Assembly (NCBI RefSeq): GCF_014529945.1
Contig: NZ_JACVFB010000002.1
Coordinates: 372,001 to 436,000 of the forward strand
Source of the DNA: Chitinophaga varians
Lineage (GTDB): Bacteria > Bacteroidota > Bacteroidia > Chitinophagales > Chitinophagaceae
Direction: 5' to 3'
DNA length: 64,000 nucleotides
The notes under the pieces were generated by a model that worked only from the letters and a program-made list of their open reading frames with translations, was not told where the DNA came from and ran no database searches. Every line of letters begins with the position of its first letter. Position 1 is the stretch's first letter. Made by a program: the position numbers and the translations under genes. Shown piece by piece: positions 1-11,476 of this stretch.

Positions 1-1469
1 GCATCTACATAAAAATTGTCCAGCAGTACATAGTCTTTTACCAGTTTGTGCTGGTTGGGCGTGATACGCTCAGGGAAAATACAGAGGCTACTGTCGCCAT
101 TTCCTTCTTTGATGTCGCCCAGCACCTGGTCATAAGTGCGGTTTTCCTTGATGACATAAAATACGTATTTGATGGGGGATGTTTGTCCGGCTTCCTGTGG
201 AACAGGATTACCTTTTTCACCGGGCGCGCGCAGCTCCTTGTTCTTCGTATAGGGGGTATTGTCATATACCAGCTTAGACCACTGTCCCAGCACTTTCTCT
301 CCCGGCTCACGGAAAATAGACAGCGTGCCTTTGAACAGTCCGGCGATGTACTGCACAGGATGGTCTTTACGTGTATTGGCCTGATGCGAACCACTGGCAT
401 CCTTACGGCTGATAGGGTTAGGTCCTTCAGGATTTGCCATGGAAGTAAAACCTTTACCGTTTGCTACCAGTACTTTTTTACCGGTAACGCGTACACAGGT
501 GGGATACCAGCCTACCGGAATAAATCCTTCTGCATGGCTTTTGCCCGGGGTGGCCACATCGAATACCGCCAGGCAGTTATTATCTGCATTAGCGATATAC
601 AGGGTTTTGTTGTCTTCAGACAGCGCCAGCCCATTGGTAGTAGAACCTGTTGGCGCATCCGGATACAATGCAGCATGCAGGTTCTCAATTACTTTGCCAT
701 CTGCAGTAGTGACAACAGATACGGAGTTATCATTTGCGTTGGCCACATACAGGTACTTACCGTTTTTAGATAAAATAATTTCGTTAGGATGACTACCTGT
801 TTTTATTTCATTGACTATTTTATCGGTAGCGATATCATATACTGCGATAGCATCGCCGCCCCATAAGGAGATGTACAGTGTCTTGTTGTCTTTAGACAGC
901 AGGCAGGTAAAAGCTTCCGCTGCCAATGGTACACGCCTGATCACCTTTTTCGTTGCCAGGTCCAGCAGATAAAGGCTATTGTCTTCTTTGGTGACGACGT
1001 ATAGCCTGTTACGTGAGTGGTCTATCGCCATGCCGGTAGGGCATATTTTTTCTTTAGGCCAGGACAGGCCGAGGCGGATGCTGTCTGTAGCCACCAACTT
1101 GTTCTCCCGAAGCTGATATTCCCTGATCACGTTGTCATTGGCGCCGGAAGCGTAGAGTGTTTTCTCGTCCTTGCTAAATGCCAGCCCATACCATGATTTG
1201 GGGATGACTACCTCATCCAGCAGTGTTTCCTGCCGTGCATCTATCAGTTGCAGGGTGTGTTTGCTCTGCCCGTTGTTGTTCACCGCGAGATATTTTCCGG
1301 AGCCGGAAAGTACCATATTCAGGGGCAAATCTCCCAAAGGCAGGGAATGTCCGGCGGGCGTCAGGGACCACCCATTGGGTAACAGTATTCGTGCGGCCAC
1401 GGTGTCTGGCGTTTGTGCTGCAACCTGCAATGAGGCCAGCAACAACGCGCTGAAAACCATTTTTTTCAT
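1..1469 (-). CDS. YncE-like beta-propeller / phosphoesterase family protein (3' part missing)
   Basis: The gene runs off the left edge, so only about 489 N-terminal residues are visible. It starts with a Sec signal peptide (MKKMVFSALLLASLQVAAQ), then a run of YVTN/NHL-type blades recognisable by repeated phrases such as 'KTLYASGANDNVI' and 'KYLYVANANDNSV'. From about residue 430 it enters a phosphoesterase-type domain ('VFYVIKENRTYDQVLGD', compare the ENR..D motif of PF04185). This order matches bifunctional YncE/alkaline-phosphatase-like proteins of Bacteroidota, usually around 800 residues, probably periplasmic. The substrate is unknown. An in-frame ATG two codons upstream (1475) is an alternative start. 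The catalytic C-terminus is outside the window, so enzyme activity cannot be judged. Confidence 0.8.
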   Translation of the reverse strand, partial: MKKMVFSALLLASLQVAAQTPDTVAARILLPNGWSLTPAGHSLPLGDLPLNMVLSGSGKYLAVNNNGQSKHTLQLIDARQETLLDEVVIPKSWYGLAFSKDEKTLYASGANDNVIREYQLRENKLVATDSIRLGLSWPKEKICPTGMAIDHSRNRLYVVTKEDNSLYLLDLATKKVIRRVPLAAEAFTCLLSKDNKTLYISLWGGDAIAVYDIATDKIVNEIKTGSHPNEIILSKNGKYLYVANANDNSVSVVTTADGKVIENLHAALYPDAPTGSTTNGLALSEDNKTLYIANADNNCLAVFDVATPGKSHAEGFIPVGWYPTCVRVTGKKVLVANGKGFTSMANPEGPNPISRKDASGSHQANTRKDHPVQYIAGLFKGTLSIFREPGEKVLGQWSKLVYDNTPYTKNKELRAPGEKGNPVPQEAGQTSPIKYVFYVIKENRTYDQVLGDIKEGNGDSSLCIFPERITPNQHKLVKDYVLLDNFYVD

Positions 1470-1642
1470 AAACATATTCTATAATCGCAGATAAATAAAT
1501 CAAGAAGACTGGTAAAAATAGAACAGGCGCCCAGAGCGAAGCAATAGCCACACGATTGATAATACTAATATAACATTTCCCAGGGCTAATACCTTGCAGG
1601 AAGATGTTTTTCCCGTGCTCAAAATGAGCGGGCCTGACGCGC

Positions 1643-1675
1643 AAAAAAATAGGCCGACCTAAAAGGTCAGCCTAT
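1643..1675 (-). terminator. Rho-independent terminator of icmF
   Basis: Twelve-base arms (1649-1660 and 1664-1675, one mismatch that can pair as G-U) around a 3-nt loop are followed, on the minus strand, by a run of seven T. It lies about 60 nt beyond the icmF stop codon. Confidence 0.75.
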
Positions 1676-1733
1676 ATAATACATCAATGATTGTCTTCTT
1701 TTCTTTTCCGCCTATCAGATCAGCATATCGTCG

Positions 1734-4700
1734 TTACATATTACGACGGTACTGCCCTCCAACTTCATATAACGCATGCGTGATCTGTCCGAGGGAACAG
1801 TGTTTCACGGTTTCCATCAGTTCTGCGAAGAGGTTTCCGTTGTTGACGGCTACCTGCTGCAGCTGCTTCAGGGCAGCAGCATTTTTCTGTTGATGACGAT
1901 GCTGGAAGGCTTCCAGTGTTTTTATCTGGAAATCTTTTTCTTCTGTGGTAGAGCGGATCACCTCTGCCGGAATAATGGTAGGAGAACCATTTTTATTCAG
2001 GAACGTGTTCACTCCTACGATGGGGTATTCACCGGTATGTTTCAGTGATTCGTAGTAAAGGCTTTCTTCCTGGATTTTATTACGCTGGTACATCCTTTCC
2101 ATGGCGCCGAGTACGCCGCCACGTTCGGTGATGCGTTCAAATTCGGCCAGTACGGCTTCTTCTACGAGATCAGTCAACTCTTCGATGAAGAAAGATCCTT
2201 GTACCGGGTTTTCGTTTTTAGCTGTTCCCAGTTCTCGGTTGATGATCAACTGTATTGCCATGGCCCTTCTCACGCTTTCTTCTGTGGGCGTGGTGATCGC
2301 TTCATCGTAAGCGTTGGTATGGAGCGAGTTACAGTTATCGTATATGGCGTACAGGGCCTGCAGCGTTGTGCGGATATCGTTGAAGTCGATCTCCTGCGCA
2401 TGGAGGCTCCTGCCGGAAGTCTGAATGTGGTATTTCAGCTTCTGGGAGCGGTCATTGCCTTTATATTTGTATTTGATGGCCTTGGCCCAGATACGGCGTG
2501 CCACACGGCCTATTACCGCGTATTCAGGGTCCATGCCGTTGCTAAAGAAGAACGACAGGTTAGGCGCAAAATCATCGATGTGCATGCCGCGGCTCAGGTA
2601 GTATTCTACGTACGTGAAGCCGTTGGCCAGCGTAAAGGCCAGCTGCGTGATAGGATTGGCGCCGGCTTCAGCGATGTGATATCCTGAAATGCTGACAGAG
2701 TAGAAGTTGCGGACTTTCTGTGTAATGAAATATTCCTGCACGTCGCCCATCAGTTTCAGGGCAAATTCGGTAGAGAAGATACAGGTGTTTTGTGCCTGGT
2801 CTTCCTTCAGAATATCTGCCTGTACGGTACCCCGAACGGTGCTGAGGGCGTGGGCGCGGATCTTCTGATATACCTCGCGGGGCAGCACTTCTTCACCGGA
2901 TATGCCGAGCAGCGACAGGCCAAGGCCGTCGTTGCCGGCCGGCAGGTCGCCATTATAATGTGGCAACGGATGATCTTTAAATTTCTCGCGGATAGTGGCT
3001 TGTACCTGTTCGGTCAGGCCGTTTTCGAGAATATATTTTTCACACTGCTGATCGATGGCAGCGTTCATGAAGAAAGCCAGCAGGATGGGCGCCGGACCGT
3101 TGATGGTCATAGACACCGATGTCTTCGGGTCACAGAGGTCGAAGCCACTGTATAGTTTTTTAGCATCATCCACGGTAGCAATGCTAACGCCGGAGTTGCC
3201 GATTTTACCGTAGATATCCGGGCGTATAGCCGGGTCTTCACCATAAAGCGTCACGCTGTCGAACGCAGTGGACAGTCGCTTCGCCGGCTGATCGAGAGAC
3301 ACGTAGTGAAAACGCTTATTCGTTCTTTCCGGGCCACCTTCACCGGCAAACATACGGGTAGGATCTTCGCCTTCACGTTTGAGCGGGAATACACCGGCAG
3401 CATAAGGGAATTCTCCGGGCAGGTTTTCAGTGAGCTGCCACCGCAGGATATCACCCCAGTCGTTGTACTTAGGCAGACTTACCTTCGGAATACGGCTATG
3501 GCTAAGGCTTTCGGTAAACAGTGGTAATTTGATCACCTTTTCCCTTACCTGGAATTCGTAGTTATCGGCTGCATATTTTTTCAGGAGCGCCGGCCATTCG
3601 TCTACCAGCTTTTTGCATTCCGGATGGAGCGCTTCCGTCAGTTTTGTCTGTATATCCGCCAGCAACGGCGCTTTAGAAGCGTCGATCGTTATTACGCCAT
3701 TTATCTGATAAAGTTGCGTGGCGATTTTACATTGCTCATCTACCCATTTGCTATAGTCAGCGATCGCTTCGCCTATTTCCGCCAGGTAACGCACTCTCGC
3801 CGGCGGGATGATCTGGGACTTGGTAGTAGTGGATTTCAGGCTTTCATGCGCCATCGGGCCAAAGGGGGCGCCGGTTTTCTCCACTACTTTTTCCATTACC
3901 CTTTCAAAGAGCAGGTTGATGCCGGCATCGTTGAACTGGGAGGCGATAGAGCCTACCACCGGCAGTTCCTCATCTTTCGCTGTCCACAGGGTGTGGTTAC
4001 GTTTATATTGTTTGCGCACATCATGGAGGGCATCGAGTGCGCCGGCTTTATCGAATTTATTGATGGCGATCACATCGGCGTAGTCCAGCATGTTAATTTT
4101 TTCCAGCTGGGAAGCGGCGCCATATTCAGGTGTCATCACATAGAGCGATACATCGCAGTAGTCGGTGATGGCGGTATCACTTTGACCAATACCGGATGTT
4201 TCGAGGATGATAAAATCGAAGCCTGCCAGTTTACAGATATCAATCGCTTCCTGGATATGTTCGCTGATGGCTTTATCACTTTCGCGGGTGGCGAGGGAGC
4301 GCATGTAAGCCCGGGGATGATGGATGGCATTCATCCGGATACGGTCGCCCAGCAGGGCGCCGCCTGTTTTTTTCTTGGAAGGATCTACCGAGATAACTGC
4401 CACCGTCTTATCAGAGAAATGGGTCAGGTAGCGGCGTACCAGCTCGTCGGTCACGCTGCTTTTACCAGCACCGCCGGTGCCGGTGATACCCAGTACCGGA
4501 GAGGTTTTGTCGGCCGGAGCGCTGGTGATATGCGTACCTTCCTCTGCATCTACGGTAACTGCTTTGCGGGCTTTGGCGCCGCTTAACAGTGCCACCGGCA
4601 TATCGTTTTCCGCGAGACTGATCGCGCGGGCTATAATTTTCGGGTTCTTGCTTTTCTTCAGCAGTGAGATGTCTTCTACGCCGCTGCCGCTGGTCAGCGG

Positions 4701-5132
4701 TGTAACGGCAGTATCGCACTGGCGGATCAGGTCTTCGATCATGCCTTCAAGGCCCATCTGGCGACCGTCGTCCGGAGAGTACAGGCGGGCTATGCCGTAG
4801 GCATGCAGTTCTTCGATTTCTGAAGGCAGGATGGTGCCGCCGCCGCCACCGAAGATTTTAATATGGCCACAGCCTTTTTCCTGCAACAGGTCATACATGT
4901 ATTTAAAAAATTCCACGTGGCCGCCCTGGTAAGAGGTGACGGCTATTCCCTGTGCGTCTTCCTGTACCGCACAGTCTACTATTTCCGCAGCGGAACGGTT
5001 ATGCCCCAGGTGGATCACTTCGGCGCCTTTAGCCTGCATGATACGCCGCATGATGTTAATAGCGGCGTCATGCCCGTCGAACAATGCTGCTGCGGTTACG
5101 ATACGGACCTTATGTTGTGGTGTATATGACAT
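1734..5132 (-). CDS. icmF: Fused isobutyryl-CoA mutase IcmF (B12 domain + G-protein chaperone + mutase)
   Basis: 1132 residues with the IcmF domain order. A cobalamin-binding domain is at 1-140 (DGHDAAI, lower-axial His about 21; 'GGGGGT' near 95). A MeaB/MeaI-type GTPase follows at about 210-420 (P-loop GTGGAGKSS at 218-226; 'NKFDKAG'). The TIM-barrel mutase is at about 560-1110 ('[16 protein letters not shown]', '[16 protein letters not shown]'). It interconverts isobutyryl-CoA and n-butyryl-CoA with adenosylcobalamin, and the built-in GTPase guards cofactor loading. The residues aligning with methylmalonyl-CoA mutase Tyr89 and Arg207 are Phe (about 595, 'RMFAGEG') and Gln (about 781, 'KEDQAQNT'), the isobutyryl-type pair. 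I chose ATG 5132 because [10 protein letters not shown] matches the family N-terminus. The frame stays open upstream only through a repeat element, where the translation is not protein-like. Confidence 0.93.
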   Translation of the reverse strand: MSYTPQHKVRIVTAAALFDGHDAAINIMRRIMQAKGAEVIHLGHNRSAAEIVDCAVQEDAQGIAVTSYQGGHVEFFKYMYDLLQEKGCGHIKIFGGGGGTILPSEIEELHAYGIARLYSPDDGRQMGLEGMIEDLIRQCDTAVTPLTSGSGVEDISLLKKSKNPKIIARAISLAENDMPVALLSGAKARKAVTVDAEEGTHITSAPADKTSPVLGITGTGGAGKSSVTDELVRRYLTHFSDKTVAVISVDPSKKKTGGALLGDRIRMNAIHHPRAYMRSLATRESDKAISEHIQEAIDICKLAGFDFIILETSGIGQSDTAITDYCDVSLYVMTPEYGAASQLEKINMLDYADVIAINKFDKAGALDALHDVRKQYKRNHTLWTAKDEELPVVGSIASQFNDAGINLLFERVMEKVVEKTGAPFGPMAHESLKSTTTKSQIIPPARVRYLAEIGEAIADYSKWVDEQCKIATQLYQINGVITIDASKAPLLADIQTKLTEALHPECKKLVDEWPALLKKYAADNYEFQVREKVIKLPLFTESLSHSRIPKVSLPKYNDWGDILRWQLTENLPGEFPYAAGVFPLKREGEDPTRMFAGEGGPERTNKRFHYVSLDQPAKRLSTAFDSVTLYGEDPAIRPDIYGKIGNSGVSIATVDDAKKLYSGFDLCDPKTSVSMTINGPAPILLAFFMNAAIDQQCEKYILENGLTEQVQATIREKFKDHPLPHYNGDLPAGNDGLGLSLLGISGEEVLPREVYQKIRAHALSTVRGTVQADILKEDQAQNTCIFSTEFALKLMGDVQEYFITQKVRNFYSVSISGYHIAEAGANPITQLAFTLANGFTYVEYYLSRGMHIDDFAPNLSFFFSNGMDPEYAVIGRVARRIWAKAIKYKYKGNDRSQKLKYHIQTSGRSLHAQEIDFNDIRTTLQALYAIYDNCNSLHTNAYDEAITTPTEESVRRAMAIQLIINRELGTAKNENPVQGSFFIEELTDLVEEAVLAEFERITERGGVLGAMERMYQRNKIQEESLYYESLKHTGEYPIVGVNTFLNKNGSPTIIPAEVIRSTTEEKDFQIKTLEAFQHRHQQKNAAALKQLQQVAVNNGNLFAELMETVKHCSLGQITHALYEVGGQYRRNM

Positions 5133-5869
5133 ATGAGATTCTTTTTTTTCACGCAAAGGCGCTAAGCAGCAAAGGCGCAAAGACAAAACAGATAAAAAAA
5201 TAACATATAATACTCCTTTGCGCCTTTGCTGCTTAGCGCCTCTGCGTGAGCTATGCAAGTTACGGAAAAACTGCCTGAAATACAGGAGTAACAGGGGTTT
5301 AGAAGAGATCAAACGGAAAAAGATTCCTGTTGCAAATTATTTAAGCATATCCGGGATGGGTTAGTTTTTCCCTAAAACAACTTTCCCCTGTACAAATCAC
5401 TGTACAAGGGAAAGCGTAGAAAATAAGACACTTGTAAAAAGTGCTCAGCGGCCTTCTTGTTTCATAACGTGGAACTATAAAATCAAACTATTGATAAATA
5501 CTTTATTGATTTCTTTCTGGCATACTTGATAAATGGAAAATTTCTAACTCCGACTAAATGGCAAAACGTGCAAAAACGCGATCTAAATTCTGGTTTTCAT
5601 CCACCCGTTTTTCAGGGTGTGTATATTTTACACAATCTTACTTAAATTTTTGTTAAAAACAAACTTTTTTTTCCATTTCACGGAGAAATAAGTTCAAACG
5701 TCCCCACCACAGGGCGTAGGGCGCTTAATCCTTCGTGGCAAAGGATTTCATCGACATATATATTAACAGGAATTCGGGTGGACATCCACCGGAGGGCTAA
5801 AAAAATATCATCTTAAAATACAGGGCAATAGCATGCACTCACAGACTGCCAACAGGTAACGTCAGCAGA
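5133..5869. other. 737-bp gene-free region with hairpins between icmF and the Nudix regulator gene
   Basis: Beyond repeat A, no coding frame is convincing. Two structured stretches stand out. A 14-bp stem (5381-5394 with 5401-5414, one mismatch, 6-nt loop) is followed on the minus strand by a T-rich run. At 5700-5805 there are two short hairpins: a 7-bp stem near 5730-5751 and GGTGGA/TCCACC near 5779-5792. They could belong to a small RNA on the minus strand or to the untranslated end of the Nudix gene. The rest is AT-rich with no recognised element. Confidence 0.5.
5149..5249. repeat. Octad-repeat inverted repeat A, 5' of icmF
   Basis: The 34-nt arms (5149-5182 and 5216-5249, one mismatch) enclose a 33-nt AT-rich spacer. 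Each arm is an imperfect tandem array of 8-nt units of the type GCAAAGGC. The same phrase recurs at 47246-47399. The element begins 17 nt upstream of the icmF start codon, so a transcript starting beyond it would carry a very stable hairpin in its leader. Confidence 0.9.
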
Positions 5870-6589
5870 TTAAAATCCGATACCCAGATAGCGTTTTTTG
5901 CGCTGGTCATATTTATCAAAGTTAAACTTGTAGAGTTTAGCAGGACGGTGTGGCACATCTTCCTCTTCTTCATTGAGGTCCATCAGCAGGTCCATAGACA
6001 GGAACTTCTTCCGGAAGTTACGGCGATCCAGTTCTACATCCAATATCGCTTCATAGAGGTTCTGTAGTTCACGCAGGGAGAATTTCTTTGGCAGCAGATT
6101 AAACCCGATAGGCTGTACCATCACCTGCTGTTTCAGGCGCTCATGACAGGTGTCCAGTATTTGTTTGTGGTCAAAAGCCATGTTCTGCAAGTCTTTCACT
6201 GAATGCCAGTGCAGGTCGTTATTATGGCTTTTCAGTTCCACATGTTCGATATTCACCAGTGAATAGTATGCTACTGTGATCACACGGCCGGCTGGGTGAC
6301 GATTGATAGCGCCAAATGTCTGCACCTGCTCCATATACAAATTATCCAGTCCCGTACGCGCTTTCAACACCCGGTAGGCCGCCTCGTCCAGCTCCTCGTC
6401 CGGCCGCACAATATCTCCCAGTAACGACCATTTCCCTTTATATTCCTTCAGGTCGGACTCGATCAGCAGCACCTTCAGCTCATTTCCGTTAAATCCGAAA
6501 ATGACACAATCTACTGATATGGCTACTTTGAAATAGTTCTTAATCTCAACAAGGTGAGTATTGATGTTTTTGGTGTACATAGACATCAT
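5870..6589 (-). CDS. NrtR-type transcriptional regulator (degenerate Nudix domain + winged helix)
   Basis: 239 residues. An N-terminal Nudix fold at about 20-150 ('VDCVIFGFNGNELKVLLIES', 'GKWSLLGDIVRP') is followed by a C-terminal winged-helix segment at about 155-235 ('FSLRELQNLYEAILDVELDRRNFRKKF'). The Nudix box is degenerate: the REUxEE part reads RVLKARTG, lacking the catalytic glutamates. This fits a ligand-sensing regulator, not a hydrolase. Family members bind ADP-ribose (NrtR) or sugars (AraR of Bacteroides). It is divergent from ligA with a 164-bp gap, so it may act there. The ligand is not predictable. Downstream Met codons 2 and 4 are alternative starts. Confidence 0.85.
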   Translation of the reverse strand: MMSMYTKNINTHLVEIKNYFKVAISVDCVIFGFNGNELKVLLIESDLKEYKGKWSLLGDIVRPDEELDEAAYRVLKARTGLDNLYMEQVQTFGAINRHPAGRVITVAYYSLVNIEHVELKSHNNDLHWHSVKDLQNMAFDHKQILDTCHERLKQQVMVQPIGFNLLPKKFSLRELQNLYEAILDVELDRRNFRKKFLSMDLLMDLNEEEEDVPHRPAKLYKFNFDKYDQRKKRYLGIGF

Positions 6590-6697
6590 AAAAATACGTG
6601 GAATTACAGTTATCGTCTTAAACCTTGCATAAGGTATTCATCATCCAAATGAAAGAAAAAATCGGGACATTAAAAGCAAAAAGACCGAATTTTTTGC

Positions 6698-8859
<2,162 letters not shown>

Positions 8860-8863
8860 GATT

Positions 8864-9304
8864 ATGATTGACGATACTTATTACATGAAACAGGCGCTGA
8901 AAGAGGCGCACAAAGCTTTTGAAGACGGAGAAGTGCCCATCGGCGCCGTGGTAGTACTTAACAACCAGGTAATTGGCCGGGGGCACAACCAGGTAGAGCG
9001 GCTGAATGATTGTACCGCCCACGCAGAAATGATTGCGCTTACCGCAGCGTTCAATACGCTGGGCAGCAAATACCTGATGGAGGCCACCCTGTACGTCACC
9101 GTGGAACCATGCCTGATGTGTGCCGGGGCCTTGTACTGGAGCAAAATCGGCCGCATCGTATATGCGGCAGCGGATGATAAAAACAGTTACCGGCGTGCCA
9201 CCGGAGAACGGTCGCCCTTCCATCCCAAAACAAAGCTGGAAGCCGGTCCGTGTAAGGAAGAAAGCCTCCAACTGATGAAAACCTTTTTTGAGCAAAAACG
9301 ATAA
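8864..9304 (+). CDS. tadA: tRNA adenosine(34) deaminase TadA-type nucleoside deaminase
   Basis: 146 residues of the cytidine/deoxycytidylate deaminase fold. The zinc-binding motifs are intact: HAE at about 53-55 (His ligand, catalytic Glu) and PCLMC at about 83-87 (two Cys ligands). The N-terminal 'MKQALKEAHKAFEDGEVPIGAVV' is typical of TadA, which converts A34 to inosine in the tRNA-Arg(ACG) anticodon. It starts 4 nt after ligA, so the two are probably co-transcribed. A guanine-deaminase-like paralogue is a less likely alternative. Confidence 0.88.
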   Translation: MIDDTYYMKQALKEAHKAFEDGEVPIGAVVVLNNQVIGRGHNQVERLNDCTAHAEMIALTAAFNTLGSKYLMEATLYVTVEPCLMCAGALYWSKIGRIVYAAADDKNSYRRATGERSPFHPKTKLEAGPCKEESLQLMKTFFEQKR

Positions 9305-9345
9305 CCATATTGCTGAACCAAACCTTTATTGAAAGACCGGAACTT

Positions 9346-10017
9346 ATGCACACAAAAAACATCGTTGTCATTGGCGCTTCCGGCCATGGCAAGGTCGTGG
9401 CAGACATCCTTGCACATATGCCCGGTTACCGGGTGATGGGATTTATCGATGCCTACCTAAAAAAAGGGACCGTTTGTTTCGGTGACCTGACCGTGCTGGG
9501 AGCAGAACAGGACCTTCCTGCGCTGATGGCCACGCAACAGATAACAGGCGGTATTGTAGGTATTGGCGACAACTGGATACGTAGCCAGGTAGTGGCCAAA
9601 ATACAGGCCCTTGTGCCTTCTTTTGAATTCATCAACGCCATCCATCCCGCTGCGGTGATATCCGATACCGCCAGCATCGGCCACGGCAATGTGATCGCAG
9701 CCAACGCGGTGATCAATACCAACACCGGCATTGGCCATCACTGCATTATCAATACCGCCGCCTGTATAGAACACGATAACCGCATGGATGATTATGCCAG
9801 CGTAGCGCCACGGGTAGTCACCGGCGGCAATGTATCTATCGGTGCCTATACAGCGGTGAGCATTGGCGCAGTGGTGAAACACGGCATCAGCATTGGCGAG
9901 CAAAGCATCATCGGCGCCGGCGCCGTAGTGCTTAAACCAGTGGAGCCTTTCAGTATCTGGTATGGCGTACCGGCCCGTAAAATGGGAGAACGCCAGGCAG
10001 GCGACAGATATCTCTGA
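9346..10017 (+). CDS. NeuD-family sugar O-acyltransferase
   Basis: About 223 residues. It has a Rossmann-like N-terminal domain ('NIVVIGASGHGKVVADIL') followed by left-handed beta-helix hexapeptide repeats ('IGHGNVIAANAVINTNTGIG', 'SIGEQSIIGAGAVV'), ending in the family's 'YGVPARKMG' tail. Relatives acetylate or acylate sialic-acid-like or amino sugars for glycoconjugates. No polysaccharide cluster is nearby; it sits 3' of ligA-tadA. I start at the ATG before HTKNIVVIG because homologues begin a few residues before the glycine-rich loop. An ATG at 9310, 5 nt after tadA, would add 12 residues. Confidence 0.8.
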   Translation: MHTKNIVVIGASGHGKVVADILAHMPGYRVMGFIDAYLKKGTVCFGDLTVLGAEQDLPALMATQQITGGIVGIGDNWIRSQVVAKIQALVPSFEFINAIHPAAVISDTASIGHGNVIAANAVINTNTGIGHHCIINTAACIEHDNRMDDYASVAPRVVTGGNVSIGAYTAVSIGAVVKHGISIGEQSIIGAGAVVLKPVEPFSIWYGVPARKMGERQAGDRYL

Positions 10018-10020
10018 TCA

Positions 10021-10139
10021 ATTACGAATGACGAACGAATTACGAATGACGAATTGAGGGCTGTCTATTGGAGTCGGTTACTTAATAACTTTCCCAATAA
10101 ACAGCCCTCAATTCGTCATTCGTAACTTGTAATTCCTAA
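10021..10139. repeat. Heptad-repeat inverted repeat B between neuD-like and SPFH genes
   Basis: Perfect 25-nt arms (10040-10064 and 10101-10125) extend imperfectly outward. The outer part is built of 7-nt units (ATTACGA/ATGACGA). The inner part (GAGGGCTGT) is unrelated to the units. It fills the space between convergent genes and can act as a bidirectional terminator. The ATTACGA phrase recurs in element E. Confidence 0.88.
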
Positions 10140-11072
10140 TTATTTCTGGTTCTGGTTCTGCATCAGTTTATTCATCGCCATCATCTGTTTCATGGTTTGG
10201 TCCATGCCTTCAGAGGAGCCATCGAGGAAAATAACGTTGCCTTTGGAGTTCTCTGCAAAGTTTTTGATCGCTTCTGTCCACATGGAGAAGAGGATCACCG
10301 ATGTATCGAGATTGGCTTGTTGCATCTCTTTGGCGGCGGTGGTCATACCTTTGGCCACCTCTTCGCGGAACAGGGCCACGCCCATACCACGCAATTGAGC
10401 TGCCTGACGTTCCGCTTCCGCAGCAATTTTGATGGCGTTACCATCCGCTTCGGCAGCTTTGGTTTTAGTGATCAACAACGCCTGGCCTTCGTTTTCTGCA
10501 GCGGCTTTCAGGTTGTTGGAAGCCACCACCTGCGCCATGGATTTCATGATCACCTCATCAAAAGTGATATCATTCATCTGAAGGTCCAGCAGGTGAAAGC
10601 CCCACTCTTCCAGGGTTTTATCTATTTGTTCTTTTACGTGTTCGGTAATGTCTTTACGCAGTCCCAGCACTTCTGCCTGCCTTTTAGTGGCCACAAAACC
10701 ACGGATAGATCCTTCGATGGTGCGTACCAGCGCCTGCATGAAGCTTCTTTCGTCCATGAACTTAAAAGCTACGTTTTTCAGGGTTTCTTCTTCCTGGTTC
10801 CAAACGGAATACAGCAGCATCGCTTTAAAATAAACATTGGCCTGATCTATCGTGATGGCCTGAAATTCCAGCTCCACAGATCTGTTCTGGATAGAAATTT
10901 TCTTAAAGACTTTTTCAATCAGGGGTATTTTCCAGTTCAGTCCGGGAAACAATATCCGGTTGTACTTACCGAAAATAGTGGTGATAGCCACATTGCCCTG
11001 CTGTACGGTCACAAAAGAAGATAAGATGACTATCAGTGCCAGAAATCCCAGGATCAACAGAAATACATTCAT
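10140..11072 (-). CDS. SPFH/band 7 domain membrane protein
   Basis: 310 residues. One N-terminal membrane segment (3-24, 'VFLLILGFLALIVILSSFV') is followed by an SPFH domain at about 22-200 ('VQQGNVAITTIFGKYNRILFPGLNWKIPLIE') and an Ala/Glu-rich coiled coil ('TKAAEADGNAIKIAAEAERQ'). The C-terminus is rich in Met, Gln and Asn. This is the stomatin/prohibitin-like arrangement: an oligomeric inner-membrane scaffold linked in other bacteria to membrane microdomains and to proteases. No NfeD or protease gene is adjacent. It is transcribed alone. Confidence 0.9.
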   Translation of the reverse strand: MNVFLLILGFLALIVILSSFVTVQQGNVAITTIFGKYNRILFPGLNWKIPLIEKVFKKISIQNRSVELEFQAITIDQANVYFKAMLLYSVWNQEEETLKNVAFKFMDERSFMQALVRTIEGSIRGFVATKRQAEVLGLRKDITEHVKEQIDKTLEEWGFHLLDLQMNDITFDEVIMKSMAQVVASNNLKAAAENEGQALLITKTKAAEADGNAIKIAAEAERQAAQLRGMGVALFREEVAKGMTTAAKEMQQANLDTSVILFSMWTEAIKNFAENSKGNVIFLDGSSEGMDQTMKQMMAMNKLMQNQNQK

Positions 11073-11266
11073 AATGCGTGTTTTTGGTTAGGTAGGGTTT
11101 GATGGCCTAAATATAATCAAATAAAAACGCAATGCACAGGAAGGGCAAGGGAATACCGGCAAGCTGAAAGCAGGTTAATTTTGAGGGTGTTTGTATGAAG
11201 ACAAACAATGGATGAAAAACTGAGCTTAAAAAGACAATGAATGAAAATTATAAAAAGCTGAGTTAA

Positions 11267-11476
11267 TTAGATCCGTTGTTTTCTTCTGAAGAATATGAAC
11301 ACGTCGTCCAGTTCTATTTGTTTCAGCTGGTAGGCCAGCCGGGTCCTCAGATCTTCCGTCTCGTCCTTGATCTTTCTGTACTGGTCCTTCAGATTTTCAT
11401 AACGCTCTACTATCTCTTCTGCGGTGGCAGTTTGGTCCAGTTGTAAGATATAAAATGCTCTTTCCTCGGTTATCAT
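11267..11476 (-). CDS. Small hypothetical protein, possibly J-domain-derived
   Basis: 69 residues, highly charged and probably helical. 'ERAFYILQLDQTATAEEIVERYENLKDQYRK' resembles the start of a DnaJ J domain (short helix, loop, then 'eeI..rY..L...') but lacks the HPD motif and the rest of the fold. The C-terminus is basic (FFRRKQRI). It is transcribed alone. Its ATG lies about 65 nt from a perfect operator-like palindrome (11542-11554). No function can be assigned. Confidence 0.6.
   Translation of the reverse strand: MITEERAFYILQLDQTATAEEIVERYENLKDQYRKIKDETEDLRTRLAYQLKQIELDDVFIFFRRKQRI

Noticed and set aside
5133..5312. A 60-residue N-terminal extension of IcmF through repeat A
   Set aside because: The translation comes from the inverted repeat and is unlike IcmF N-termini; [10 protein letters not shown] at 5132 fits the family.
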